Positions 1-12,283 of a DNA stretch of 64,000 nt are shown piece by piece. The notes under the pieces were generated by a model. It ran no database searches, was not told the DNA's origin, and worked only from the letters and a program-made list of their open reading frames with translations. The first letter of the stretch is position 1. Each line of letters opens with the position of its first letter. The position numbers and the translations under genes were made by a program. This DNA comes from Cordia subcordata (Eukaryota; Streptophyta; Magnoliopsida; Boraginales; Cordiaceae). The DNA is taken from positions 8,240,501-8,304,500 of the forward strand of contig JAPTOF010000006.1 of the NCBI GenBank assembly GCA_028554755.1, in the 5' to 3' direction.

Positions 1-976
1 AAAATAAAGTAAATCGTCTTGTCTTTTCAACGTCATGAAAGCCAAACTTTTTTATCTTATCTTTTTCCTTTTTTTTTTGTGGCTAGGCATCATCAAAGGT
101 AAATTTTACAATTTGTTTTCCGTTTTTAATCTTTTCTGCAGAATCTAGCTCCATTATCTATCATTAGGGCTTGACTGCGTTGGTTCTAAGTTATTTTTTC
201 TATAACTCTGAAGAAAAGTATTTTTTTAAATTAAAATTTTTAACTTTTAAGAAATGTTGGATTTAATTTTTTTTAGAATTTTAATTTTTCATGAAACCCA
301 GCTAAATATTTATTACAAAAAAAATTATTATTATTATTATTATTATTATTTAAAAAATACTTTTGCATATGAAAAAGCAAATTCAAATGAATCTTTAGTG
401 CCAAAGTATATCCAATCAGTATTTTACCAAAATATAGTAGGAGGCAATAGCATTAGATGCTCGACAAAATTGGGAAGTGTTATAGGCTCATAGCTCAACT
501 TGTTGAAGTGGGAAGAGTAAACCTGTCATGTGACAGCATATATATCCAACAGAAGATTAAATTATATTGGGATTTCCTTATCATTAACAGCTAAGATGCT
601 CCTTGGCTTTTATTGTAGTATATTTCCTTCAATAATATCATCTCATAATCTTCTTATTTCTGGACTTGCGTGCTACTTTCTCAGTGTAGCGGGGGTTTCA
701 AGGAAGAAGTTTAATAATGGTAAATTGTCGAAATTATTTCACAAGTGCATAGATAAGTTATCGTTTAAAAAGCATGAACACGACACACGAAAATGCGATG
801 CAACACGATATGACATATTGATACAACATTCATAATGATACAACATTTTTTCAAAAATCAGGATATGACACGTTGCATATATACTAAATAAAGAATATTA
901 AATTTATTATATATAATAAGCAAACATCATTTTATTGTGATAAAATGAAATAAACAAGACTAAATGGTATAATATT
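1..976. other. AT-rich stretch, no gene recognised
   Basis: There are T-rich runs and a short TTA/TAT trinucleotide microsatellite near 327-351, which creates an artificial run of tyrosines in one frame. A 101-codon open frame at 530-835 has no motif I recognise, and nothing suggests expression. The first 250 bases could be the flank of a gene outside the window, but I see no exon. Confidence 0.5.
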
Positions 977-1697
977 TAGGGCTTGTTTGAAAAGCCACAT
1001 TATAATTGAATTTGGATGTAACTGGGAGTAATTACACAATTAAGCATGTTTGTCCAATCAAGTAATTATTTAGTCAAAAGTGAACTGGGTGTAATTAGAC
1101 CTCCTCAATTACACTCTCCAATTCTCAAGGAGAGGTGTAAATTGGTGTAATTACATTGTGTGATTATTCTTTAACAATTTTTCTTACTATTTTATTCTTT
1201 TTATATTTGACATTTTTCACTATAAAATAAATGTAAATAATAAATAAATAAATTTAAATAAAATTAAAATAAAAAAGTATTAAATATAAATATGAAATGA
1301 ATAAAAATATAAATAAATAATATTTTGGATAAATAATATTTTAAATTTGAAATATTAGTAGTAGATAATTTTTAGTTTCATATATTTATATTTATAACTC
1401 ATATATATTTATTAGTCATATTTATTTTTCTAATGAATAATATTTTTATTTTAATATTTTTTCATAAATTGCATCTTTAAATATTTGTTAGCATTAATAT
1501 AAAATTTACAAATAAATATTTGTTTTTAAAATTAAATTATTTAACTATATAATTACCATTTGTGTTACTAACCATGTCATACGAAATTAAGATGTAAGTA
1601 CGATGTGGTAATCAAACAAGCTGTGTAATTAAAATTACTGTGCAGTTACTAATTACATTGACTAGTAATTGCACTGTAGTGTTCAAATAGACTCTTA
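977..1697. mobile_element. hAT-like MITE, GTTTG terminal type
   Basis: The left end (AGGGCTTGTTTGAA) and the reverse complement of the right end (AGAGTCTATTTGAA) match at about 10 of 14 positions. Both ends carry repeated subterminal motifs of the type GTGTAATTA/TAATTACA, spaced through about 150 bases on each side. The centre is pure AT-rich DNA with no coding capacity. This is the usual build of a non-autonomous hAT-type MITE. I could not find a clean 8-bp target duplication, so the exact boundaries are approximate and the copy is old. Confidence 0.5.
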
Positions 1698-3427
1698 ACG
1701 ATTTGATTATCTAGAAGAGAAAAGGTTGAGAGGATTTGAGATTTTGTCGACCGAAATTTTTTAATTAGGGCACTTATGGTAGATGTGTCGTTTTAGGGCT
1801 CTTGTTTTCTGTTTTTTTTAGAACTTAATATCATGTATTTGTAAGTATACAATATAAGGTGTACTACTGAAATAGTTGTGAGGTACTGAATAAATAATTA
1901 CTAGACAAACAGTTGTGGAGTATTGGACAAACAGTCATTGAACAAATAGTTATGGGACATTAGACAAACAGTTGTGAGATATTAAATAAACAAGTAGGTA
2001 CACTTTACAAGGTGTATCTACATGTGCAGGATATAATTTGTGCCGTTTTTCTTTTTGCTTTGGGTCAAGTCAATTTTAACATTAGTTATTGGCTTTTGAT
2101 ATTTTTGACCTAATATGTTTGTTAATTGCAATGAAGCCCGCACATTATTTCTAAATATGGAAAAGAATCCTCGCACGCGTCTCTTGATGTGTCAGCATGT
2201 CTAAGAGACAAAAAGGGAAAAAAAAGAAGAAAAAATTGACGCATGTTAAATAAGTATTTTGATGTATCCTTATCCAACATGCGATATGCGATCTCCAGAG
2301 AGTGTTCGTGATTCATAAGTTATCATTGTTGTATGCCTCCAGTGACGTTTCAATGGAGTACCACTATTGAAACCTATAGTCATGCTGATGAAAACATGAG
2401 GTAAAATTCCAGGCTCCATCTGATGTTATTGCCCGAGCATGGAACACCACCCCGCAAAACAGGAAGCAAGAGCAATTAGGATAAGACAAGCAATGTGATC
2501 GATAAAGATAAAGAAAGCCTCTTGTCTTGTTTGAAAGGACGCTTCTCATAATCTCATTAACAATAGCCTCTTGCCTTGTTTCAAAGGACTTGTCATTACC
2601 ATTAAGATAGACTATGATGGCAACATGTAGCAATTTAATTGAGAATTCTTTCTTCCACTAACTGAACCATGTGAGAGAATATTACATGTACGTATATATA
2701 TATGATTTTTCTTTTGTTCCAAATAATTCGATTAGCCAGATGAAAGAGTATTTAAAATTTAATAAACTCGATCAAAAAACAAGTACAACCCAAAAATAGA
2801 CGTAATCTGACATAATTCCTAACATATAAAAAATAGACAGAAAGAACAAAGCCTCATGCATGCCTTGTTTGAAAGGACTCTTCTTATTACTATTATCTGC
2901 TACCAAAACCATTTAGATAGAAGAATTTGTTTTTCTTCTCCTTTTTCTTTTTTGGAGATAAGGTGTGCTAAAGGCCTGTAATATATTATTTTTAAGAATA
3001 AGATCCACTAGTCCAGTAGACATGTGATGACGAAAGAAGATTAGTGGAGTAAAAATCCTAAGTAGTTGAATTAGTCTGAGAGAACAATTTTCCAAATTTA
3101 AAAAAAAAAATATAACTCATAACAAAATAAAAAGAACCCTAAAATTAATACTATCCCAGTAACCCTTAACCTATCAAAATCATCAAGATGACCATGGTCC
3201 TTGTCAGCAAGCTAAAATAAAAGAAAGAGAGAGAGAGAGGAAAAAGAAGCCATTAGCCATGGACCATCCACTTTGACACCCTAATTATTTAAGAAGAATC
3301 TTTTGTTTATTTAAGCCGAAAAACACACACACAGAGCGACTAGATAATCCATTTGCTGTACACACACAAAAACAAGCACACAATATATATAGATAGAGAC
3401 AGAGAGAGAGAAAGACATCTCTTTAAA
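1698..3427. other. Intergenic upstream region of the PAP phosphatase-like gene
   Basis: Holds a degenerate minisatellite (1866-2000), three copies of a short motif containing TTGTTTGAAAGGAC or a close variant (about 2525, 2578, 2864), and near the 3' end GA-rich and CA-rich tracts (3225-3240, 3324-3336, 3360-3416) that probably belong to the promoter and 5' UTR of the following gene. The open frames on the minus strand here have no recognisable domain. Confidence 0.5.
1866..2000. repeat. Degenerate minisatellite around ACAAACAGTTGTG
   Basis: The motif A(G)ACAAACAGTTGTG or a close variant recurs about five times, spaced roughly 20-25 bases apart. The block is flanked by two copies of AAGGTGTA (about 1856 and 2009). 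The units are diverged, so this is an old tandem array. Confidence 0.55.
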
Positions 3428-6400
3428 ATGCCCACATTTTGTGCAACTCATGGAACAACCAAAGTTCCACAAGCCTTGGTCACGACTAGAAAAAATGATG
3501 TCTCACCAAGCCTTAACACCATCTTTTCTGTCTTGCCTCATAGAAAGTGTCACCACAGCTTAACCAACCCAACTATTGTTCCCCTCAAGTGCACCCAAAG
3601 CAATCTTTCTTGGACAACAATGGAGGAGGAGAAGAACAATTTGCAAAACTACGCGGAAAAGTACTCCAAAGAACTAGAAGTTGCTGTCAGAGCTGTACAA
3701 ATGGCTTCTCTGCTTTGCCAGAAAGTTCAAGAAAATCTTGTTTCTAATAATAGGACTGAACAGGTTCAGGCCAAGGATGATAATTCTCCAGTTACTATAG
3801 CAGGTAAATTTTGTTGTGCTTGCTTTTTTTTTTTTTTTCTCGTAATTATTGTTGTAAGTACAAAAAATAATTACTTGGGTCTCGAATTATCGGGCCAGTG
3901 CATATTATTTCCCCTTATACCTTTTTCCACCATGTGATGATGCATTATACTGTACTTGTTTCTTTCTTGTTTTAGCAGCATTCCCTATGTTGGCTTTGCA
4001 GGTGGTGGCAGTTGACTTTTTTTTACTTTGTTTCCTTTTTGGTTTGGCTTGAAGCTAATACATTGATGTGAATATTGGTGAATACTATCTTATTCTAGTG
4101 GTGGAATTTAGTAATTTGTTAAATTTTGAATTTGGATTTTTGTGTATGTTTGGCCAAAGTTTAGTAATACCCTTTTGTACTTGTATTTAGATATTGGATC
4201 ATATCAGTCATATGTACAAGATATGGAGAAAATTAATTGAAATCTACTAGTCGAGAAAACATGTGCAAAATGAAAAAGATTCGAAATTTCAGTGGAGTGA
4301 TAGCATTCTTGGATGGATCGTATCAGTCATATGTACAAGATAAGGAGAATATCAATTGAAATCTACTAGTCAAGAAAACATGTGCAAAATGAAAAAGATT
4401 CGAAATTTCAGTGGAGTGATAGCATTCTTGGATGCAGGATAAGTCAAATGTGTATTAATGCTAATTGCTTTTGAGGGAAAGCAATGTTGCTGAATGATTT
4501 CATATGAGAGGAATTTTTACCCATCTGTCAACCTTGTATGAAGGTTGTATAACTCTAAAGAATGTTTAGACTGAAGGGAGTTATTGCATAGTTTATAACT
4601 TGTCTTGAGTGAGTTCTTCTGAATTGTACTATAGAAAATTGAACTTAACAATTTAGGTGCTTATCGCGTAGTAATTGGTTGGCTCTGTTTATTCAGTCCA
4701 AGCAAGTGTTTTTATAGATAATAGAAGCTAAAAATTGAGTTAAAAGTGCATGGCCTCTCATATTTAGTAGAACCAGTAGAAGTTGTGATGCTGTTTTAGC
4801 CAATTTAAAGCCGTCTAAGTCATTGTCGAATCTTTAGTAAGACATATGTAAGGTGCAAATCAAATTATATTTGCATTCATCATGCTAGATAGAGTATGAC
4901 GAAGCATCAAACAATGTTTTCGACCGCTGCGATATTGTCCCCACAAATTGATAAGTGCTAGAAGAGATGATATGTGTCATGCATATTTATATACCAAGAG
5001 AAACCGATCCTACCTCAGCAATTTTGCCAGTATTATACCTTTTTAAGTACTTGGATCTATCTTTCTTTAAGAATATTAGAACTTGCAACTGTGGGAAAGG
5101 TCAAAAGTAAATGTAGGATCCATCTACTCAACTTATGATGCTGCTCCAATACTGGTTCAATGGTTTCAATACTTTGCTAAATTAAGAAAATTTTACTGAA
5201 GTTACTGAGGGAAAAATTTATCTATATATATCATGATGAGAACAAGAGAAGAATGAATTTGTCTAAATTGCACATCAACTTGATAAGATCTCCATGTATG
5301 ACTTTCTCTTTCAATATTATTCTGGGTTTTTGTTGTTATAAACAATCACTTCTGTCTAAAAATATGAAATTCCATGGAGTATCAGGTTTATTATATCAAA
5401 TGTCAAAAGTTATTACCCCAAGCTAGATTTTGTTCTTGTTTTGTTTTTCGTTACTAAATATTCTTTGTAAGATATAAATCTATTGAAGTTGTATTTTGTA
5501 ACTTGGTTGTTGTTAAGTTAATAACTCAGCAAAGTTTTAGCACATGAACAAGTTTGTGTCGATGTGTTGGGTTCATTTGTTATGTTAGACTCACTGATTG
5601 AAATGTTAAAATGGCATTGCTGCTTGAAACTACACAGATTCTGTTTTCCTGCTTTTCCGGTTGTTTTGCAATTTTCCAGCCAGGAATTTCACATCAATGT
5701 TAATGAACTGAGTTTTCCAATTCCCAATCTTTGTGGCTTGTCCATCATGCCGTTCTTACTTAAAACTGATCTGGGATTAAATGAATTTTATTTTCCAGAA
5801 CTCTATATGAATCTTACGGGATCTATTGACTAGTTTCTCATTCAATGACTCATACCCACTGAAGAATTTGAGAGAGAATTGAAGGAATTTTATTGACGTT
5901 CCTCTTTTGTTCTGATTACAATGAATGCATCTTACTGTAATTATATATAGTTGCTTAGCCGATGAATGTTAGTTGCTGATGCAGTTATACTTGCATCTGT
6001 ATTGGCTTCTTGACTATCTGACTTGCCTAACTAAGCCTGAGCTTAACTAACTATTATGTGAACTTAAGCCAGGGTGAGATGATGGGACGGATTATGATGC
6101 TTGACTGGTCTTGTTGTGAGCTGTATGTTTAGTAGCTTAAGCTGAGTGGCTCTGTGCCTTATCACTCCTATCCCATTTCCAATTATATTGAATAGAGGTT
6201 ATTCTCTAAACAAAATTGATCTTTTAGAAAGTTTTCGTTACATAATTTTCAATGTATTGCAGAGCAGCACTAAATGGAGCTTGGGGACATGGGCCTTAGT
6301 TATCTCTTTAGATACTGAAAATGAATCTAAATCTTCTCATTGTTATTAAAAATTACATACATTCAGTGAGGTGAACATATTAAAAACTATGTATATCCAG

Positions 6401-7939
6401 TATAATTTTCTATGAAGATCGGACTCTATCAACACCTCCCTAATGACTGCAGCATAATATGCTAAATATTGACTACAGAAAGAACCAGAAAATTTATGTA
6501 CTTTAGATGATCTGTACAAAGTTTATCCTGGGCCAAGAGCTTGTAACATGCATTGACTTAATCGTTTTCTGATCTGCTGATGTAATTATTGCATGAGGTG
6601 TACAGATTGGAGCGTCCAGGCAACTGTCAGCTGGATTCTTTCTCAGGCTTTCGGTGTTAACAATGTAGCCGTTGTCGCTGAGGAAGATGTTCAGGTACTC
6701 TCCAAGGCTGGTGCAGCTGGCCTTTTAGAAGCCGTGGTGAAGACAGTGAATGAATGTCTGCTAGAAGCACCCCGTTTTGGAATGAAAGCCCCAGTTGTCC
6801 CTCTCAGTACTAATGAGGTCCTCGAGGCCATCAGTCATCATAGCAACTTGACAAGGGAACATCATGGTAGATTTTGGGTACTAGATCCTGTTGATGGCAC
6901 TTTGGGATTTATACGTGGGGATCAGTATGCCATTGCTTTGGCATTGATTGAAGATGGGGAGCCTGTTGTTGGAGTTCTTGGGTGTCCAAACTACCCAATG
7001 AAGAAGGAATGGTTAAGCTACCATCATGGTTATCATAGAATCTTATCTAAGTTAAGCTCGCCATTATCTGATGCTTGGAATAAAGGTTGCATCATGTATG
7101 CAAGAAGAGGTAGTGGCAAGGCTTGGATGCAGCCATTGCTGAATGGTGAGAAGAAGTTTGTTTGGCCCAATTCTGCAAGGCAAATAAAAGTATCTTCCAT
7201 TGATGATCCATCAATGGCTACTTTGTGCGAACCAGTTGAGAAAACAAATTCGAGCCATTCCTTCACAGCGGGACTAGCTCAGAGTGTTGGACTAATGTGC
7301 GTATGTTTTCCCCTTCCATTTATGTTTCTAGAACTCTTAATCTCACTTAATCATATTTTAACTAAGAAAGACTTGAACAAGACAAAAAGGTACATAGTTC
7401 ATGAGGTGATCATGTTCTCAAATATTGCATCCTTCACTGTTTATGTTGTGACTTTCTATCCAAAAGAAATTACAGTAAACAGTTAATTGATTGCCACGGA
7501 CCAAAATAAGATGAATGGTACAATGATCAAAATTATTTACATTTCTGAATGTTGAAAGTTGAAAATGTGTCTATTACAGTAGTGAAGTTTCTTGTTCAAT
7601 TAACACAGGAAGCTTGCACTTTTTTGTGGTTGCAGGAATAAACCTTTACGTGTATATAGCATGGTGAAGTACGCGGCCATAGCCCGAGGAGATGCTGAGA
7701 TATTCATGAAGTTTGCAAGGGCTGGATACAAAGAGAAGATATGGGATCACGCCGCTGGCGTTGTTATCATTCAGGAGGCCGGTGGAGTGGTCACTGATGC
7801 AGGAGGCCATCGGTTAAACTTTTCGACAGGCATTTATCTAGAAGGTCTTGATCGAGGTATAATCGCTTGTGGTGGCGCCAAACTGCATGAGAAGATCATC
7901 AGCGCTGTTGATGCTAGCTGGAACTCCTCTAGTCTTTGA
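3428..7939 (+). CDS. PAP phosphatase-like protein (3'(2'),5'-bisphosphate nucleotidase family, SAL/HAL2-like), probably organellar
   Basis: Exons 3428-3803, 6606-7296 and 7636-7939 join in phase with GT-AG borders to give 456 aa. The first split codon is G|AT (Asp126), the second AT|G (Met356). The family removes the 3' phosphate from 3'-phosphoadenosine 5'-phosphate (PAP), a by-product of sulfation, using Mg2+ and two-metal catalysis. The metal-site motifs are all visible: [13 protein letters not shown] (116-128), VAEED (149-153), WVLDPVDGT (216-224) and KIWDHAAG (390-397). Residues 1-60 are rich in Ser/Thr/Arg/Lys/His with almost no acids, as in a transit peptide. The closest type I recall is the plant 'putative PAP-specific phosphatase, mitochondrial' (Arabidopsis At4g05090). 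The start is the first ATG after an in-frame upstream stretch lacking the transit-like composition; an ATG at 3353 is in frame, but its sequence is GA/CA-repeat leader. No defect is visible. Intron 1 is long (2.8 kb) and carries a tandem duplication. Confidence 0.88.
4196..4433. repeat. Tandem duplication, two 119-bp copies, in intron 1
   Basis: Copy 1 spans 4196-4314 and copy 2 spans 4315-4433, head to tail, with only a handful of differences by eye. Each copy starts GGATC and ends in TTCTTGGAT. It lies within intron 1 of the PAP phosphatase-like gene and is probably a recent local duplication. Confidence 0.9.
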
Positions 7940-8557
7940 GAGAAATTTCAATGTACTATCAGATGACAGTTTAGTTTTATGGCAGGGGGGAGTATGTCAT
8001 TACCAAATACGGCCAAGTGGATTAGCCTGAAGCCATCATGTTGTATAATTCAAATGGCAAAGCAGTTCTCATAAAGTGATTATCTATAGGCAAATGCCAT
8101 TTTGTTCCATGAGTTTTTCCTTAAAACTCGAACTCCTCAATGAACTTCTCATTTTACACAGATTACTGCATTACATCAAATTCTGCCAAAACAAATCCCC
8201 TAGGCTGAGGGATAATTAATCTTTTCATTGCTTTGGCTAAAAATTATTAAAGAAATTACGTGTTTCTTTCCCCTTTCTCTGTGTGGACACAGGCCACCCT
8301 GAACAAGGACACCATACTCCTAGCCCTGCTTGCTGAGCCCTTCCCAATGGCAGCGGCATGACACTTGGAGAGAGAAAATTAGAATGGTCCATTTACACAA
8401 GTATCCCTCCAAAAAGATATACAAATTGGGAATGTCCATTCTGGCCTTCACGCGTCTGCACCTTCAAAAAGATATACAAATTCAGAATGTCCATTTTGAC
8501 TTTCATGCGTTTCTAACACGTCAGCCGCATCGCAAATTAATTAAGTGTGAATACTAA
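7940..8557. other. 3' flank of the PAP phosphatase-like gene with a 55-bp tandem repeat
   Basis: Includes the likely 3' UTR (from 7940). At 8411-8515 a unit of 55 bases that begins AAAAAGATATACAAATT occurs twice (starts 8411 and 8466). No gene is seen. Confidence 0.6.
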
Positions 8558-9172
8558 AGGTTTGTTTGGAATAGACCTATTTTAAATTAGAAATTTGATA
8601 GACATCTTATCTGATAAGTGTCTACTATAATAAGATTTTTTGGTTTACAATTATCATTAGCTTGAGTTGAAATATTGTTGTAAATTAACTTGACAATAAT
8701 GCTCGTAACTTTGGGTGATGATAATGCAGTTTTATGATTAAATAAATTATAAAATATAAAATATCAATAAAATTTATTTTTATTTTTAGTTTCTATTTTT
8801 TTATTTCTAGTATTTTATTTTTATCTTTATATTCTTTATTTTTTATTTTTAAATTTTAAATTTTTAAAATTTTCAATATATAATTTATAATTTTTAGTTT
8901 TAAATTTTAAATTTTTATTTTTATTTTCACTTTATTTTTAATTGAGGGAATTATATATTTTATACATTTTTAAAATACTTAATATGTCCCAACTATAGAT
9001 TGTAAGAAAGCATCCAAAACTTATCTTATTTTCTATTACTATAAATTAGACATCTTATAAAAAGAACCTTATAAGCAGTTTATAATAAGTTGATAACAAA
9101 TAATATTTTTTCATATAAGTCATCATATAAAAGAAGTGTCTTACAGTTAGTTCATACCAAACACTACATAAA
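8558..9172. mobile_element. Probable MITE, GTTTG terminal type
   Basis: The left end (AGGTTTGTTTGGAATAGA) and the reverse complement of the right end (AGTGTTTGGTATGAACT) are similar. Just inside each end there are further complementary CTTATNNNATAAG-like motifs. The interior is extremely AT-rich, with tracts of TTTTTATTTTTA type and no coding potential. No target duplication was identified, so the boundaries are approximate. Confidence 0.4.
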
Positions 9173-9611
9173 TTAAAAGGAACCTATTAATGATGAATAT
9201 TAGAGATTTAGATATTTTAGATAGTTGATTTTTTTGAATACAGAATCAGATTCAATGTGGCTCAAGTCACTTCAGAAACAAGTTTCATTGTGAGTTACTA
9301 AAATACTCTTTTCCTTTTTTTTGTTTTTTTTTAGTTTGGTTCACCTAACCTTAATGAAATTTTCCAATAAAATTTATGACACGAGCCCAATTAAATACTC
9401 CAACACAACCCGAATTAAATCCTCCAACAAGAAATTCACATGGGTATATAAAATTGTACGCGTACGTACAATCCTACGGTTTGTTTTGCAATTAATATTT
9501 ATCCAAAATATCCGGCGGATTGGGCTATGTGGTCCTAATTAATCATGCAACCAACATCAAAGTACAATGGACTACTTTGCTTGCTAAAACATATTGTCAA
9601 ACTACACAGCG
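9173..9611. other. Intergenic, nothing recognised
   Basis: AT-rich sequence; the 73-codon frame at 9321-9542 has no recognisable domain. Confidence 0.4.
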
Positions 9612-9836
9612 AGCTCGTTTGAATTGATTTTTTTCAAAAGTTTTTTTTTATAACTTTTAACAAAAAGTACATTTTTTAGAAGCAAAAAATTTCAGCTTCT
9701 AGAAAAGGCTAAAATTGAATTTTTTTTTCAAAATTGCAGATTTTTTTAAAACTTAATTCAACCACTTGTTACAAAAAAAATTTTTGATTTTTTTTTTTAA
9801 TATCTTTTGTAAAAAACACTAATCGAAACAAGTCCT
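9612..9836. mobile_element. Short MITE, GTTTG family (copy A)
   Basis: Terminal inverted repeats: GAGCTCGTTTGAATTGAT at the left and the reverse complement of CTAATCGAAACAAGTCCTG at the right. The interior is made of T- and A-runs with a central TTAGAAGC...GCTTCTAGAA foldback. It has the same architecture as 38961-39184 and 49788-50010. Confidence 0.55.
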
Positions 9837-11090
9837 GAGACCACTTTCTAGACACACACTATACCCCCATCATTTATTGAACCCTGAAAATCATTAATAA
9901 ACAGCCAAAAATATCAAGATTGTGCATGTTATGTGAAGTAGCCATTTCAAGGGAAAGGGCAACATTGACTTTCATATTCATAGGGAAGTAGATACGAATG
10001 TACCTTTTAGGTGCAAAAATTCTAACAAATGTCAAGAATGGTGAGCGAAAGCCAATTAATGAATATAAATACTCCTCTTGACTCCAAAACTTTATATGAA
10101 TGCGCATAACTAAGTATCTGTGGTCGGTCCCATGCATTGTTTAATGTCACTTGTCCTCGTGTCGGAACGGATCAAGAATTTTTGTTTAGTAGTTATTAAA
10201 AATATATATAATTTAATCTTAATATATTTATAAATTCTTCAATAAAGGTTAAATTAATTTTTTAACTTAAAAATTATGTTTAGAAAAACACTTGGGAAAA
10301 ATTTGAGATGATGTTCCCAGCTTTTAAATTTCTCGAGTGAAAATGGATGGCGGCACCATTACCACGCACCCTTAGAAAATGGTGCTAGTGTAATATTCTG
10401 CAAGACTGGTACTCATTTAGTCATTTTCCTTTCTTGATAATCTATTTTCTCTTTGGTTTTTGAACCACGTTGCTTAGCATTTGACTAACCTAGCGTATAC
10501 ATTGACGAACATCGTTGCACTATATTTGGTTTTTTTTTGTGACAACGTATATTTGGATTTGTTAACATGCGGTGAATTTATGTGGTTCTTAAGGTGAATT
10601 TTATTTCAATTAAGTAGATGTGCATATCTTTTTTCCCCTTAAAGTAAACTTTTTGTGATACAAAATTATATCGTTTTAGTGGGATTAGGGGTATCTTATG
10701 TGATTGAGACTACCCCTTCAAAAATGAGATTCTGAGTTTTCAAATCACGTGGGGGTCGGAAGGTCGGATTGCAGAGTGGGGGTTTGTTAAAATATATAAC
10801 TATATCGTCTTAGTGTTAAATATAAATGAGTAGCAAAGTATCACTTAATCTAACAATTAATATAAGTAGAAGTGATGTGCTACAGTCCTAAGAATAATCA
10901 GAGGATCCAAAATCCATATTCTTTTCCCTTTTCTTGGAAGGGGTCGGGTTTCCAATCATCTATCTAATCCAGCACCGTCAAGGGTGAAGACCGATATGAA
11001 TCTGGTCTTGGAGATCTGATGCAAACATTAATTAAAAAATCGTGGCCAATGTCTCTGCTTTAAATAGAACTCACAAAAAACAATAATCTT
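9837..11090. other. Intergenic; possible small retroposon at 10683-10800
   Basis: No gene is seen. Around 10668-10682 and 10803-10817 the sequence TATATCGTTTTAGTG / TATATCGTCTTAGTG appears twice, flanking about 120 bases that include a GGTT-GAGAC-like box. That could be a degraded SINE-like insertion, but there is no poly-A tail. Confidence 0.3.
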
Positions 11091-11095
11091 TGTGA
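11091..11095. repeat. 5-bp target-site duplication TGTGA (left) of the copia element
   Basis: TGTGA at 11091-11095 is repeated exactly at 16939-16943, immediately outside the two LTRs. Confidence 0.85.
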
Positions 11096-11512
11096 TATTG
11101 TATATAATAGACATTCAAGAATCAAGATTGAAGGTTATTTTCAAAGAATTAAATGGTATGTAGCATGCAAATTTTGAAGAAAGGAAGTTATCATTTTGGG
11201 AAAGAAAATTTTGTTGAAAAATTACAAGCCATCACATGATGATGAAGAAAATTCAACACTTTAGTCATCATGTATTTACTGATCATTTATTGATTTGTCT
11301 CCAAATTTTTCCTATAATAGCATGGCTTGGAATGAGTATTGATATCCATACAAGAAGAAAGATGAGAAAAGAAGTAGTAGAAAAGAAATAGTAGGAAAAG
11401 GAAGAAGTAGAGAGAATTAGAGAGAAAGAAGAGTGGTATTATATTGTAATAGAAAAAGATTTTATTGTTCAAGTTATTTTATGCCACATTATATTTAAGT
11501 TATTTTATAATA
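11096..11512 (+). repeat. 5' LTR of the copia element
   Basis: 417 bases, matching the 3' LTR throughout. The canonical TG start has become TA here and the final CA has become TA. It retains about 15 bases near 11481-11497 that are missing in the 3' LTR; the missing piece is bounded by a short AGTTATTTTA microhomology. Confidence 0.92.
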
Positions 11513-11526
11513 CGTTATCAGCACGA
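11511..11526 (+). promoter_or_regulatory. Primer-binding-site-like sequence
   Basis: TACGTTATCAGCACGAG directly follows the 5' LTR. The TATCAG core matches the site complementary to the 3' end of initiator tRNA-Met used by many plant copia elements; the rest deviates. Confidence 0.5.
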
Positions 11527-11594
11527 GTCTCTGCCGACGAGGAGTTCTGTAAATTATTAAAAGGTGCACAATCCTACAAAGATTTCGATTTATA

Positions 11595-12243
11595 ATGTCA
11601 AATTTCACGAAGCTTGAATTCGTGGCCCTTGATATTTCTGGAAACAATTATTTATTATGGATCCTAGATGCGGAAATACATGTCAATGCTAAGGACCTTA
11701 GAGAAACAATTAAAGAAGGAAATATCGCATTCTTACATGAATCATTGATATTCCTTCGTCATCATATCCGTGAAGGGCTTAAAGCTAAATATCTCACAGT
11801 AAAGGATCCACAAATCCTTTAGCAAAATTTGAAGGAAAGATTTGATCATTATAAAACAGTGATCCTTCTTAAAGCTCACTACGAGTAGATTCACCTACGA
11901 TTGCAGGATTTTAAAACTGTAAGCGGCTATAACTCCGCTGTATTTAGAATTACTTTACAATTGAAATTATGCGGAGAAAAAATCACTGATGAAGACATGT
12001 TAGAGAAGATATTCTCTACTTTCTACGCATCTAATATGTTCTTACAACAACAATATAGAGAGCGTGGTTTCAAAAATATTCTGAGCTAATCTCATGTCTT
12101 CTTGTTGCTGAGCAAAATAATGAGCTCTTGATGAAAAATCATCAAACACTACCAACTGGCTTAGACCATTCCTTAAAATGAATGACATTGCATCTTCTGA
12201 GGTGAATGCTGCATCATCAAATAATTATGGTCATGGACGTGGA

Positions 12244-12283
<40 letters not shown>

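Noticed and set aside
254..493. Open frame with a poly-tyrosine run
   Set aside because: The run comes from a TTA/TAT microsatellite; no domain and no coding signal.
530..835. 101-codon open frame
   Set aside because: No recognisable domain, T-rich composition, no neighbouring exon in phase.
1866..2000. CRISPR-like array
   Set aside because: Units are degenerate, spacers are not unique or of constant length, and the genome is a plant's.
7033..7266. Minus-strand frame inside exon 2 of the PAP phosphatase-like gene
   Set aside because: Shadow of the real exon on the opposite strand.
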